From Clostridia bacterium UC5.1-1C12 (lineage in GTDB: Bacteria > Bacillota_I > Bacilli_A > Erysipelotrichales > Erysipelotrichaceae): a DNA stretch of 64,000 bases. The translations under genes were made by a program, and so were the position numbers. The stretch is from assembly GCA_001305055.1 (NCBI GenBank), contig BBZX01000001.1, positions 124,001 to 188,000 of the forward strand, read 5' to 3'. The notes beneath the pieces are model-generated. The model did no database searches and had not been told where the DNA came from. It saw only the letters and a list, made by a program, of their open reading frames with translations. Positions 11,406 to 20,150 of the stretch are shown here, piece by piece. How positions within the stretch are numbered: the first letter of the stretch is position 1; every line of letters begins with the position of its first letter.

Positions 11406-12212
11406 TTACAGGATGCCGAAGAAGCCTAAGACTAAACCGACAACAACTATGCCCATCATCACCCAAGTTGTACTCTTGCCCTTGCGCAGCAGTCCGAAAA
11501 CAGCCAGTGTGCATACCAATGGCAGCATTTTAGGCAGAATCGCGTCAAGTGTTGTTTGTAAAGAAATAGCAGCGTCACCAACATTATAAGTTAATTTAGT
11601 TGTAACATTCAGCCATGTAGCAGTTAAACCGCCGACAACAAATAAGCCAAGGATCGTTGCCGCTTCCATCCATACTTTGATCTGCATGCTTTCCATCTTA
11701 TCCATAAACTGATCAGCAAGGTTATAACCCATATGAACGCCCCAGTATTGCATACCAAAGTGAATTACATTCATAATGATAACAAATACCAATGGTGCAA
11801 CGCCGTTGCCGCTCAATGCTAAGGAAGCACAGATACCGGCAGTAATCGGACGCAGAGTACTCCATAACAAGGAATCACCAATACCCGCCAGCGGTCCCAT
11901 TAAGGCACCCTTTACGGCTTGAATATTTTCTTCGCTGATTTCATCGCCATTAGCCATTTTCTCTTCCATTGATGCTACGATACCAAAAATCGGTCCGCAT
12001 GTCCAAGGATGTGAGTTAAAGTAACCGATATGACGTTTATAACCGGCAATTCTTTCTTCTTCTGTCTGATATAATTTGTTGATGACAGGAATCATTGCCC
12101 ATTCAAAGCCCAGTGCTTGCTGACGTTCAAAGTTAAAGGCGGATTGTATCGCATTCGAACGGATGAATAATTTGTTTAAATCCTTTTTTGTTAAAGTAAC
12201 TTTTTCTTCCAT
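11406..12212 (-). CDS. PTS mannose-family EIID
   Basis: Membrane subunit of the mannose-family permease. The family start TKKDLNKLFIRSNAIQSAFN, ERQQALGFEWAMIPV, and the PWTCGPIFGIVASMEE and MGPLAGIGDSLLWSTLRPI segments are all present, with a hydrophobic C-terminal half. At 268 residues it is full length with an intact frame. Translated 24 bases after IIC and 35 bases before IIB, consistent with a single transporter complex. Confidence 0.95.
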   Translation of the reverse strand: MEEKVTLTKKDLNKLFIRSNAIQSAFNFERQQALGFEWAMIPVINKLYQTEEERIAGYKRHIGYFNSHPWTCGPIFGIVASMEEKMANGDEISEENIQAVKGALMGPLAGIGDSLLWSTLRPITAGICASLALSGNGVAPLVFVIIMNVIHFGMQYWGVHMGYNLADQFMDKMESMQIKVWMEAATILGLFVVGGLTATWLNVTTKLTYNVGDAAISLQTTLDAILPKMLPLVCTLAVFGLLRKGKSTTWVMMGIVVVGLVLGFFGIL

Positions 12213-12236
12213 CTTACAGATCTCCTTCCGCTTTAT

Positions 12237-12962
12237 TCAATTTATTAAATACATAGACTGCACAATATGCGATACCGATGAAGCTACACCCATTACACCA
12301 AAGGCAGGAATATAAGCGACCATCGCAAAACCGATAAAGAAATATCCCATATATTCTTTAGTGCTCAGATTATTTAGCAGCAAGCCGAATCCTAACGCCG
12401 GCAATAATGCGCCTACCGCACTGATACCCGCCATGATGTTGGCAGGAATGCTGTTCATGATGTTGGTAACATATTCAGCGCCAAAATATAAACCTAAGAA
12501 GGTTGGAATGAAATAAGCTAAGAAATGCAAGCCATTGCCTAGCCACATCATCATTGAAATACCTTTCCAATCACCTTTGTTGGCATAAGTATCAGCAGCA
12601 TGCATGAAGAATGCACAGGCAGCCTTGGCAAAGGTTTCAAAGGTACTGGCTACTACCGCAACCGGCAGTGCTACTACCATGGCACCCTCTAAACCAGTAC
12701 CGCTTAAAATAGCCGCGGTCGTTCCTAAAGCACTGGCAATCGCTACGTTTGAAGGTACAGAGCCGCCGATGGCCTGAGCACCCATGAAGACAAGTTCTAA
12801 TGAAGCTCCGACAAATAAACCAGTGCCGAAATCACCTAAAATCAAACCGATGATTGGTCCTAAAACCAAAGGTCTTTCTAACTGGCAGTCACCTAATACT
12901 CTTCGCTGTAAATAGGCTAAGCCGGTAATCAAGCTAATAATAAAAGTTGTAGTAATACTCAT
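12237..12962 (-). CDS. PTS mannose-family EIIC
   Basis: Polytopic membrane channel subunit of the mannose-family PTS. The 241-residue protein is hydrophobic almost throughout, with GDFGTGLFVGASLELVFMGA and IGGSVPSNVAIASALGTTAA as family landmarks. The frame is intact and a good GGAGG site precedes ATG 12962. First gene of a IIC-IID-IIB-ggt-nagA operon that diverges from the GntR regulator at 13216. The sequence does not reveal the substrate. Confidence 0.94.
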   Translation of the reverse strand: MSITTTFIISLITGLAYLQRRVLGDCQLERPLVLGPIIGLILGDFGTGLFVGASLELVFMGAQAIGGSVPSNVAIASALGTTAAILSGTGLEGAMVVALPVAVVASTFETFAKAACAFFMHAADTYANKGDWKGISMMMWLGNGLHFLAYFIPTFLGLYFGAEYVTNIMNSIPANIMAGISAVGALLPALGFGLLLNNLSTKEYMGYFFIGFAMVAYIPAFGVMGVASSVSHIVQSMYLIN

Positions 12963-12985
12963 ATTTTACCTCCGTATAATTACGT

Positions 12986-13014
12986 CTATCAAAGAATTAT
13001 CCTTATCTTGTCAA
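12986..13014 (-). promoter_or_regulatory. Promoter of mannose-PTS operon
   Basis: TTGACA (13014-13009), a 17-base spacer and TGATAG (12991-12986) on the minus strand, 23 bases before the IIC start codon. The -35 is perfect; the -10 is weak, which fits an activated or regulated promoter. Confidence 0.65.
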
Positions 13015-13091
13015 CCCCTGCTATCCTCCTCTTTTTCATTGTCTAATCCTTTGCTTAATCAAATCATAGCATTAATTTTTTAATATGTCCA

Positions 13092-13123
13092 TACATTTAT
13101 CATAATTACGCACAATAAATGTA
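13092..13123. promoter_or_regulatory. Inverted repeat, candidate operator 1
   Basis: TACATTTAT (13092-13100) and ATAAATGTA (13115-13123) form a perfect 9-base inverted repeat with a 14-base spacer. It lies between the divergent IIC and gntR genes. No T run follows, so an operator is more likely than a terminator. Confidence 0.5.
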
Positions 13124-13157
13124 CGAATATTTGAAAACCCTTACTTAATTACAAATA

Positions 13158-13185
13158 AACCTATAAATTTAAGTGTAAATAGGTT
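13158..13185. promoter_or_regulatory. Inverted repeat, candidate operator 2
   Basis: AACCTAT (13158-13164) and ATAGGTT (13179-13185) form a perfect 7-base inverted repeat, again with a 14-base spacer, 30 bases before the gntR start. It may be the autoregulatory site of the adjacent regulator. Confidence 0.5.
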
Positions 13186-13215
13186 AAAATAGATATATAA
13201 GTTTATGGAGGGAAT

Positions 13216-13935
13216 ATGAATACAACAAAGAAAACATCTAAAAAGCAAATCATCGAAAATTATTTGCTGACCGAAATCGTCAATGGGCATTTCAAAATCG
13301 GCGATCAAATCCCATCGGAATTAGAATTATCAAAGAAATTTAATTTTGGCCGACAGACAGTTCACTCTGCCCTCTCCGATTTGGCACTGATGGGCATTAT
13401 CGAAAGAACCCCCGGCAAAGGCTCATTTGTATCCCGGCATCCGGTTAACCGCAATATTCAAAAGAAAAAAAGCTTTACTGAGGATATGCAAAGTATCGGC
13501 ATGGTTCCCGGCAGTCAGCTTTTAGAATTTAAAATTATTAAGGCAAAAGAAGTTCCTGAGGTGGCCAAAGAGCTTAAAATTGAAGCCGGTGAGGAATTAT
13601 ATGCATTAGTCCGGCTCAGAACCGGCAATAATACACCGATTGCCCTGCAATATACGTATATTCCGCATAAATTCATCGAGCATTTTGATTTAAGTGTTTT
13701 GGATAAATCGCTGGAAAGCTATATTGAATCGCTAGGTTATGATATAACCGGCTTCTTGACAAGACTGCGGGCAATGGAAGGAAATGAGGATCAGCTGAGA
13801 ATTCTGCAGACTACCAATCGGGCGATCCTGAACAGTATTTCGATTCGTTATGTTGATACTACGATTCCCTTCTATTACACGTCTTCCTTTTATCGTTCCG
13901 ATCTTTATGAATATACATTTTCATCATTTAATTAA
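13216..13935 (+). CDS. GntR-family regulator with UTRA domain
   Basis: A transcription factor likely controlling the divergent PTS-ggt-nagA operon. Residues 10-75 are the winged helix of GntR proteins (GDQIPSELELSKKFNFGRQT, then the wing ERTPGKGSFVSR). Residues 95-235 are a UTRA ligand-binding domain of the HutC/FarR subfamily (ELYALVRLRTGNNTPIALQY, YVDTTIPFYYTSSFYRSDLY). Proteins of this subfamily often sense a phosphorylated sugar such as GlcNAc-6-P or GlcN-6-P. The frame is intact and ATG 13216 follows GGAGGG. It is one of the few plus-strand genes here. Confidence 0.93.
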   Translation: MNTTKKTSKKQIIENYLLTEIVNGHFKIGDQIPSELELSKKFNFGRQTVHSALSDLALMGIIERTPGKGSFVSRHPVNRNIQKKKSFTEDMQSIGMVPGSQLLEFKIIKAKEVPEVAKELKIEAGEELYALVRLRTGNNTPIALQYTYIPHKFIEHFDLSVLDKSLESYIESLGYDITGFLTRLRAMEGNEDQLRILQTTNRAILNSISIRYVDTTIPFYYTSSFYRSDLYEYTFSSFN

Positions 13936-13942
13936 GTAAAAT

Positions 13943-13979
13943 AAAAGATTCATCATGCTTATATGTGATGAATCTTTTT
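13943..13979. terminator. Bidirectional terminator gntR / chromate genes
   Basis: AAAAGATTCATCA and TGATGAATCTTTTT form a long stem between the convergent gntR and chromate transporter genes, with A and T tracts on both sides. Confidence 0.85.
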
Positions 13980-13982
13980 AGT

Positions 13983-14531
13983 CTAGAATGGAATGAAGAT
14001 ACCTGCTAAGGCCGCTAATGCAATATAGAGAATCGGATGCTTTTTGTATTTCACAAGCAGGAAATATAAGATGGCAAAGCAAGCCAGTGCCGGCCAATTG
14101 AAAAATGCCAAAAAATCAGAACCGGTATGAAAGAGGGTAGATTGGATCACATTCCATGCGGATGCCAGAATCAAAGCCGCTACGGCTGGCCGGATACCAT
14201 AAAAGGCAGATTGTACATACTTATTGTCTTTAAACTTATCTAAGACCTTGGCAATCGCTATGATAACTAAGAGTGCCGGCACAACAATGCCCATTGTGGC
14301 AGTGATGCCGCCGATGATACCCGCTGTATTATAACCGGCAAAGGTGGCCATATTTACACCGATCGGACCTGGCGTGCTTTCAGAGATGGCTATCATATCG
14401 ATGAGCTGCACGCGTGTAAACCAATCATAACGATCCGCTAAATCATAGAGAAATGGCAGTGTTGCTAAACCGCCGCCGACGGAAAACAAACCAATCTTAA
14501 AAAATTCAAGAAATAAAGTAATAAGTGTCAT
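13983..14531 (-). CDS. Chromate transporter family, half-size subunit (second)
   Basis: A membrane protein of the CHR family, 182 residues, the half-size form usually encoded as an adjacent pair. The conserved signature is GGGLATLPFLYDLADRYDWF and the substrate-path motif is SESTPGPIGVNMATFAGY. Several hydrophobic helices follow. Its stop lies just past the bidirectional terminator, and its start overlaps the stop of the first half by one base. Such pairs are annotated as chromate exporters, but the physiological anion is unknown here. Confidence 0.9.
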   Translation of the reverse strand: MTLITLFLEFFKIGLFSVGGGLATLPFLYDLADRYDWFTRVQLIDMIAISESTPGPIGVNMATFAGYNTAGIIGGITATMGIVVPALLVIIAIAKVLDKFKDNKYVQSAFYGIRPAVAALILASAWNVIQSTLFHTGSDFLAFFNWPALACFAILYFLLVKYKKHPILYIALAALAGIFIPF

Positions 14532-15070
14532 TATTGTTTATCCTTTCTGCCATGCAGCAAAATACCTAGTATTGCCGAAGTGACAACAACCGGTATCGGT
14601 GAAATCGAGGTGAACATTAAAACGAGGAAGACTAAAACGAAAATAATGAAGGTTGTAAGATCAACAACACCCTTTTTATACAATGTCACCGTCGCATGAA
14701 CAACCAATACACCCACCGCGATCCGCACGCCTGAAAAAGCCATCTGCACCACCGGATAGGCCATGATATTGCTTAAAAACATCGCTATGACTAAAATGAT
14801 CACAATTGACGGAAACACCATGCCTAAAGCTGCGGCAATAGCGCCAAGTTCTTTTTTGCATTTATAGCCGATAAAGATAGCGGTATTAACTGCGATAATG
14901 CCAGGTGTACACTGACTGATCGCATAATAATCCATAATCTCCTCATCACTTGCCCATCCCCTGCTTTGTACGATTTCCTTCTGCAGAATTGGCAGCATCG
15001 CATAACCACCCCCAAAGGTTACCGCGCCAATCCGTGCAAAGATAAGAAATAAATCTAGATATTCTTTCAT
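14531..15070 (-). CDS. Chromate transporter family, half-size subunit (first)
   Basis: 179-residue partner of the downstream CHR protein. GGGYAMLPILQKEIVQSRGW and SQCTPGIIAVNTAIFIGYK correspond position by position to motifs of the other half, consistent with an antiparallel heterodimer formed from two homologous domains. The frame is intact. It has its own promoter at 15105-15133. Confidence 0.9.
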   Translation of the reverse strand: MKEYLDLFLIFARIGAVTFGGGYAMLPILQKEIVQSRGWASDEEIMDYYAISQCTPGIIAVNTAIFIGYKCKKELGAIAAALGMVFPSIVIILVIAMFLSNIMAYPVVQMAFSGVRIAVGVLVVHATVTLYKKGVVDLTTFIIFVLVFLVLMFTSISPIPVVVTSAILGILLHGRKDKQ

Positions 15071-15104
15071 ATGTTTTTATCCTTTCAGCTTCTTATTTAC
15101 CCGT

Positions 15105-15133
15105 ATTATACTAAAATGTACGTACAATATCAA
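15105..15133 (-). promoter_or_regulatory. Promoter of chromate transporter pair
   Basis: TTGATA (15133-15128), a 17-base spacer and TATAAT (15110-15105) on the minus strand. The rest of the 15071-15370 gap holds only the relA terminator; nothing else was recognised. Confidence 0.75.
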
Positions 15134-15292
15134 TAATATATGTAATTATTTTTGATGATTCTGTTTTTAATTAGCATAGCAGCTTTTCAAAGATTTATAC
15201 AAAGCTAGTATCAGCCGTAAAATGATTATTACATGTCAAAGCCCCTATTACCCTTCCTGTGCCTCCTTCTTTTTATAATACAGCTGCATTAA

Positions 15293-15335
15293 AAAACGGA
15301 TTTGAGCAGCTTTATGCTTTCTTCAAATCCGTTTT
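15293..15335. terminator. Terminator after relA
   Basis: AAAACGGATTTGA (15293-15305) and TCAAATCCGTTTT (15323-15335) form a 13-bp perfect stem with A/T tracts on both sides. It serves relA transcription on the minus strand. Confidence 0.85.
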
Positions 15336-15370
15336 CAATTTAGGGAGTAAATCATATGAAGCCCATTTAA

Positions 15371-17571
15371 TTATTGGATAACTCGTTCAACCGTACGCAC
15401 ACTGTTGATTTTGCGCAGATTGGCGATCAGATTGCGCAGATGTTCTTTATCCTTGACTACAACACTCATTTTAGTAGTTGCGGTCACTTTATCATCATCT
15501 ACCTTTGAATCAACGTGCAGCAGGCCCGCCTTGCATTGCGATACCACCGTGACGATATCACTCAGCAGATAATTACGGTCGGTGGAATGAACAACAAGCT
15601 TCGCTTCATATTCTTTATTATCGATCACATCTTCCCACTCAACATCAATGAGTCTTGTTTCGTTGGCAACATTCGGACAGTCAGCACGATGCACCTTCAC
15701 ACCCTGACCCTTTGAAATATAGCCAACAATGGCATCACCAGGCACTGGATTGCAGCAGGCAGCCAATGATACTAAGATTGAATCAATGCCGGCTACCTTG
15801 ACGCCCGTCTTATTTAACGGATTGCGGCGCTTAGTTTCCTGACGGTTAAACATTTTAACGAGATCATCGTTACCCATCGTCGAGGTTTTATGCGTCAGCA
15901 TCCGTTCAACACACGTTGAAGCAGACAGTGATTTCGTTGCAAGAGCATAATACATATCATTCGGTGAAGCGTAGGTGAGATTGCTTACCAATGCTTCCAA
16001 ATGCTTTTTATCCATGTAAAGTGCCGGGTCAAGATTACGCTTAGCAAGTTCATCACTCAGCATCTCGCGGCCTTTATCAATATCAGCCTGCTTACGGTCA
16101 TTTTCCTGTTTAATAAAGAACTGACGAATTTTATTGCGGGCATGCGTAGACTTAACGATTTTCAGCCAGTCCTCACTCGGTCCGGCAGACTGATTGCTGG
16201 TACGAATCGATACGACGTCACCGGTTTTCAAAACATAGTTCAATGGTACAATACCGCCGTTAACACTGGCACCGATCGTTTTATGGCCAATTTCGGTATG
16301 AATACGATAAGCAAAGTCAATCGGGGTTGAGCCATTAGGCAGTGCAATAACCCTGCCTTTCGGCGACATCACATAGACATTGGCTTCAAAAATATCCTTT
16401 TGCAAAAGATTCATATATTCCATGGCATCTTCGCTGACACCCTCCCCTGTCATTACAGAGAATTCCTTCAGCCATGCCAGCTGCTCTTCAATTTCCTTCT
16501 GCGGAACTTCTTTGCCGCCATTCAGCGACTCCTTATAACGCCAATGCGCGGCAATACCTTTTTCAGCGATGGCGTCCATTTCTTCCGTACGGATTTGAAC
16601 CTCAAAAATATGGCCCTCATCAGCAACGATGGTCGTATGCAGCGATTGATACATATTCATCTTCGGCATGGCGATATAATCCTTAAACCTGCCCGGAATC
16701 GGCCGGTAAGTCGCATGGATATAACCGAGGATTTCGTAACAGCTTGTTTCATTATCGGTAATGATACGAATCGCCAGCAGATCGAGGATTTCTTCAAACC
16801 GCTTATGCTTATTGGTCATCTTTTTATAAATGCTGTAAAGATGCTTGCTGCGGCCAAAGATACGGAATTGAATATGATGCTCATCAAGCAGCGCAGATAT
16901 ATCATTAATCATCAGCTTGACCTGTTCATCTCGTTCAGCCTTGCGAACCTGAACCAGATGAGCGATTTCATAATACTTTTCCTTATTCAGATACATGAAG
17001 CTTAGATCTTCAAGCTCATTTTTGATTTCGCTGATACCTAAGCGGTGCGCAATAGGTGCATATACCTCAAGAGTCTCGGCAGCAATCCGCTGCTGTTTCT
17101 CTTCCGTCATATACTGAAGTGTACGCATATTATGCAGCCGGTCAACGAGCTTGATTAAAATAACTCTGACATCCTTGGCCATCGCAATGAAAATCTTACG
17201 ATGATTGGCAGCTTGATATTCCTTCTCATCCCGGAATTCAATATTACCGATCTTAGTAACACTTTCGACAAGATTTAATACATCTTCCCCAAACATCGCT
17301 TTTACTTCTTCATCACTGGTCTCACAATCTTCGATCACATCATGAAGCAGTCCAGCCGCTATGGTCTGCGGACCGCAGCGCAGGGTGGCAAGGATGTAGC
17401 CGACCTGAATTACATGAATTACATACGGCTCCCCGCTTTTTCTAAACTGTCCTTCATGCATTTTGTTGGCAAATTCATAAGCTCTCGTAATTAAATCGAT
17501 ATTTTCCGGTTTGACCATATATTTTTGACTTCATTCATAATATCATCAAACGTTGCTTTTTTATTTTCCAT
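15371..17571 (-). CDS. relA: Bifunctional (p)ppGpp synthetase/hydrolase RelA/SpoT
   Basis: Makes and degrades the stringent alarmone. In order: an HD hydrolase domain with the HDVIED motif (LLHDVIEDCETSDEE); a synthetase domain with GRFKDYIAMPKMNMYQSLHT; an EKGIAAHWRYKE segment; a TGS domain (YVMSPKGRVIALPNGSTPID); and a C-terminal ACT domain. The first ATG in the main frame is at 17518, but a better start is ATG 17571 behind GAGGTGA. It gives MENKKATFDDIMNEVKN, then a one-base loss near 17522 before MVKPENIDLI. The full protein is about 734 residues, the normal size. Upstream of apt in gene order, as in Bacillus. Confidence 0.96.
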
Positions 17572-17598
17572 CCCTGTCACCTCACATTTCTATTTTTA

Positions 17599-17618
17599 AA
17601 AAAGGGGAAGCCCCTTTT
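17599..17618 (-). terminator. Terminator after apt
   Basis: AAAAGGGGCTTCCCCTTTTTT on the minus strand is a GC-rich stem with a T run, overlapping the apt stop codon. Confidence 0.75.
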
Positions 17619-18132
17619 ATTCGTAACTCATTAACGATTTAACATTATAACCTTTTAATGCTTCACGACCTTTTAAACCTGTTAATTCAATCAGGAAAGC
17701 ACAGCCTACAACTTCCCCGCCCATGGCTTCCACAAGCTTGATGGTCGCATCAACCGTACCGCCAGTAGCTAAAAGGTCATCAATGATCAATACCTTCTGT
17801 CCTTTTTTAATCGAATCAGCATGCATATGCAGTTCATTGCTGCCATATTCTAAATCATATTTTAAAGAAACCGTTTCTCTTGGCAGTTTACCTGGCTTGC
17901 GTACCGGCACAAAACCGATTTTCAATTCAGAAGATACCGGACAGCCAAAGATAAAGCCTCTGGACTCAGGTCCGACTACTACTTCTGCGCCTACCTGACG
18001 GGCAAATTCAATCAGCTCATTGCATGCATAGGCAAAAGCTTCACCGTCCGCCATTAAAGGTGTAATATCTCTAAATAAAATTCCTGCCTGCGGAAAATCA
18101 GGAATGGTTGCAATATAATTTTTTAAATCCAT
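17617..18132 (-). CDS. apt: Adenine phosphoribosyltransferase
   Basis: Salvages adenine to AMP using PRPP. The PRPP-binding motif [20 protein letters not shown] and the N-terminal [16 protein letters not shown] are diagnostic. I chose ATG 18132 ([10 protein letters not shown]), not the ATG six codons upstream, because AGGAGG stands 7 bases before it. The resulting 171 residues match the family. It lies between recJ and relA, the order found in many Firmicutes. Confidence 0.96.
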   Translation of the reverse strand: MDLKNYIATIPDFPQAGILFRDITPLMADGEAFAYACNELIEFARQVGAEVVVGPESRGFIFGCPVSSELKIGFVPVRKPGKLPRETVSLKYDLEYGSNELHMHADSIKKGQKVLIIDDLLATGGTVDATIKLVEAMGGEVVGCAFLIELTGLKGREALKGYNVKSLMSYE

Positions 18133-18186
18133 AAAAACTGCCTCCTTCAATATTCTACATTATATCAAAACTTAAGCGGCTTTGCA

Positions 18187-19746
18187 TCAAGAAAATACAG
18201 ATTCCATGACATTCATTGACACCGTGCGCCTGCCTCTGAAGCTGTTGATTGAAACATTTCCCATAAAACCAACTTCCGTTCGCTGAAGATACTGCTCAGC
18301 ACTTGCACCTTCATTAAATAAAATATACTCATTATTTAATTGACTGATAATCTTAAGATGCGCATTGCCGCCCATGGTTTTCACTTCTTTAATCTGTACC
18401 TTTACTTCAAAGATCGGTGCTTCAAAACCAGTGCCAAAAGGTCTTAAACAACTCAGCGCATCAATATTTTCCAATGTCAGCATTGTTTCATCTACTTTAA
18501 TTGTGTTCAATACCGGTTTTTCATATACAAAATTATTACTGTTTTCTTCAATATAATGACATACTTCTTCATAGGCTTCTTCTTTAAAACTGATGCCCGC
18601 TGCCATCGCATGGCCGCCGTATGCTTCCAATAAATCCAAGCAGCCGTCAAAAAAGGTAGTCAAATCAAGACCTTCAACACTGCGGATACTGCCTTTATAC
18701 AAACCATCCTTATGTGCTAAAACCATAAAAGGCTTATTTAGCTGATTTGCCAGCCGACCGGCGACTAAACCTACAACCCCTTCATGGAATGTATCATCAT
18801 GAACGATTTGAAAGAAGGCTTCACTTAGCTGGCGTTCAGAAATGCTGACCATTTCCATTGTAATCTGTTTGCGGATCTCATTCAATTCATTAATCTGAAC
18901 AACGCCGCTGTCAATCAGCCGCTCATCATTGCTTAACAGATAACGCACCGTATTATTTGCCTTAGCACGATCAGCCAAGCGGCCGGTCACATTTAATTTA
19001 GGGGCAATTTGAAAGCCTATCGTCGTTTCATCACAGCGTTCAAACTGATTGTTTTTCAATCGATTGACGGCCGGATAACAACCCTGATTCAAATATTTTA
19101 AACCAAGCCGGATCAGCGAGCGGTTTTCCCCCCAAACCGGCATGCAGTCAGCAATCGCTGCCACACAGGCAAGAATGACCGCCTCCCGGCTTTCTTTCAT
19201 CAGCATTCTGGCAATCAAACAGGCCACGCCGGCACCGCTGAGCGTTTGAAACTTTGGATCCATCTTAAAAGGATGCACAAAACAGTCACAAAGAATCTCA
19301 CTTTCATCATAATTGTGATGATCTGTGAGGATCAAGGTTGCATTGGCAGCCCTGATTGCCTGCATTGCATCTATCGCCTTTACCCCGTTATCCACGGTAA
19401 TAAAATACTTATAGCCCTTCGCTAATGCATTATGTACCGTGTTGACATTCAGTCCATACCCTTCAGTTAACCGATCAGGTATATAATAACCGCATTCAAT
19501 CCCCGCCTTTTTCAAAGCCATTACCAGTATTGCCGTCGCACAGATGCCATCCGCATCATAATCACCGCATACCAGAATCTTTTCTTTTTCATCTTTTACC
19601 TTTTTCAAGATACGTCCGCATTCAAGGATGCCCGCCGCTTCATACGGATTTGATAAGACAGGCTCATTTAATATTTCATTCAGTTTTTCATCATCAAGAT
19701 CATATGCGTTTAATACGATCTTTACCAATTCATTGTTTATTTTCAT
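18187..19746 (-). CDS. recJ: Single-stranded-DNA exonuclease RecJ
   Basis: A 5'-3' single-strand DNA exonuclease for recombination and mismatch repair. DHH-family motifs are present: VCGDYDADGICATAIL, ILTDHHNYDE and the DHHA1 GGHAMAAGISF. An OB-fold domain closes the protein. The start is taken at ATG 19746 (MKINNELVKI); the open frame continues upstream but would run into comN. The 519 residues are shorter than the Bacillus protein, which has an additional C-terminal region. The frame is intact. Confidence 0.94.
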   Translation of the reverse strand: MKINNELVKIVLNAYDLDDEKLNEILNEPVLSNPYEAAGILECGRILKKVKDEKEKILVCGDYDADGICATAILVMALKKAGIECGYYIPDRLTEGYGLNVNTVHNALAKGYKYFITVDNGVKAIDAMQAIRAANATLILTDHHNYDESEILCDCFVHPFKMDPKFQTLSGAGVACLIARMLMKESREAVILACVAAIADCMPVWGENRSLIRLGLKYLNQGCYPAVNRLKNNQFERCDETTIGFQIAPKLNVTGRLADRAKANNTVRYLLSNDERLIDSGVVQINELNEIRKQITMEMVSISERQLSEAFFQIVHDDTFHEGVVGLVAGRLANQLNKPFMVLAHKDGLYKGSIRSVEGLDLTTFFDGCLDLLEAYGGHAMAAGISFKEEAYEEVCHYIEENSNNFVYEKPVLNTIKVDETMLTLENIDALSCLRPFGTGFEAPIFEVKVQIKEVKTMGGNAHLKIISQLNNEYILFNEGASAEQYLQRTEVGFMGNVSINSFRGRRTVSMNVMESVFS

Positions 19747-19773
19747 AAATACCTCTGGTTCTATTCTAACACA

Positions 19774-19799
19774 AAAGAAAAAACATTCATTTCTGAATG
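19774..19799 (-). terminator. Terminator at end of comN-like gene
   Basis: CATTCAGAAATGAATG followed by TTTTTTCTTTT on the minus strand, overlapping the stop of the gene at 19787. Confidence 0.65.
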
Positions 19800-20086
19800 C
19801 CTGAACTTTCGAATAAATCACTGAATTCATCCAAACTCATCTGCGCTCCCAGTACGACTGCCTGATTTGACAGGAAGGCAACAACCTCATTGACATTTAA
19901 TTTTAAGATGTCATCAACAGCTTCACTTAAAGTCTTAGGCGTATGAAGAGACCATATAAAGCCGAATAAAGTATCTCTGACTTGCTTGGCGGTAAGCGAC
20001 TCAAGATATTCACGGCGCAGCTGATTTGTTTTAATCGCGATTGCTAAATCAATCTGTGAATTTTGCTGAAGATCAAACTTCTCCAT
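19787..20086 (-). CDS. ComN-like small post-transcriptional regulator (putative)
   Basis: A 99-residue soluble protein without clear motifs. The central segment TLSEAVDDILKLNVNEVVAFL resembles the small ComN/YrzD family. In Bacillus that family sits between secDF and spoVB; here the gene likewise lies between recJ and a divergent spoVB-like gene. Assignment rests mostly on size and synteny. ComN affects localisation or translation of competence mRNA in Bacillus; whether it does so here is unknown. secDF is absent from this position. Confidence 0.6.
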   Translation of the reverse strand: MEKFDLQQNSQIDLAIAIKTNQLRREYLESLTAKQVRDTLFGFIWSLHTPKTLSEAVDDILKLNVNEVVAFLSNQAVVLGAQMSLDEFSDLFESSGIQK

Positions 20087-20150
20087 TCAAGCCCCTCCAA
20101 TCATACTTGTCTATTATATAGCATATACTCATAAATGTGGAGTGGTAATT

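Noticed and set aside
13015..13091. Sigma-54 promoter for the mannose PTS
   Set aside because: Mannose-type PTS operons often use sigma-54, but no TGGCAC-N5-TTGC pattern was seen; a sigma-A type promoter is present at 12986-13014.
16400..17005. 201-codon open frame on the plus strand inside relA
   Set aside because: No ribosome binding site or motif, and it is wholly antisense to conserved relA sequence. The other long plus-strand frames over minus-strand genes, such as 124-594 and 57157-57570, were rejected for the same reason.
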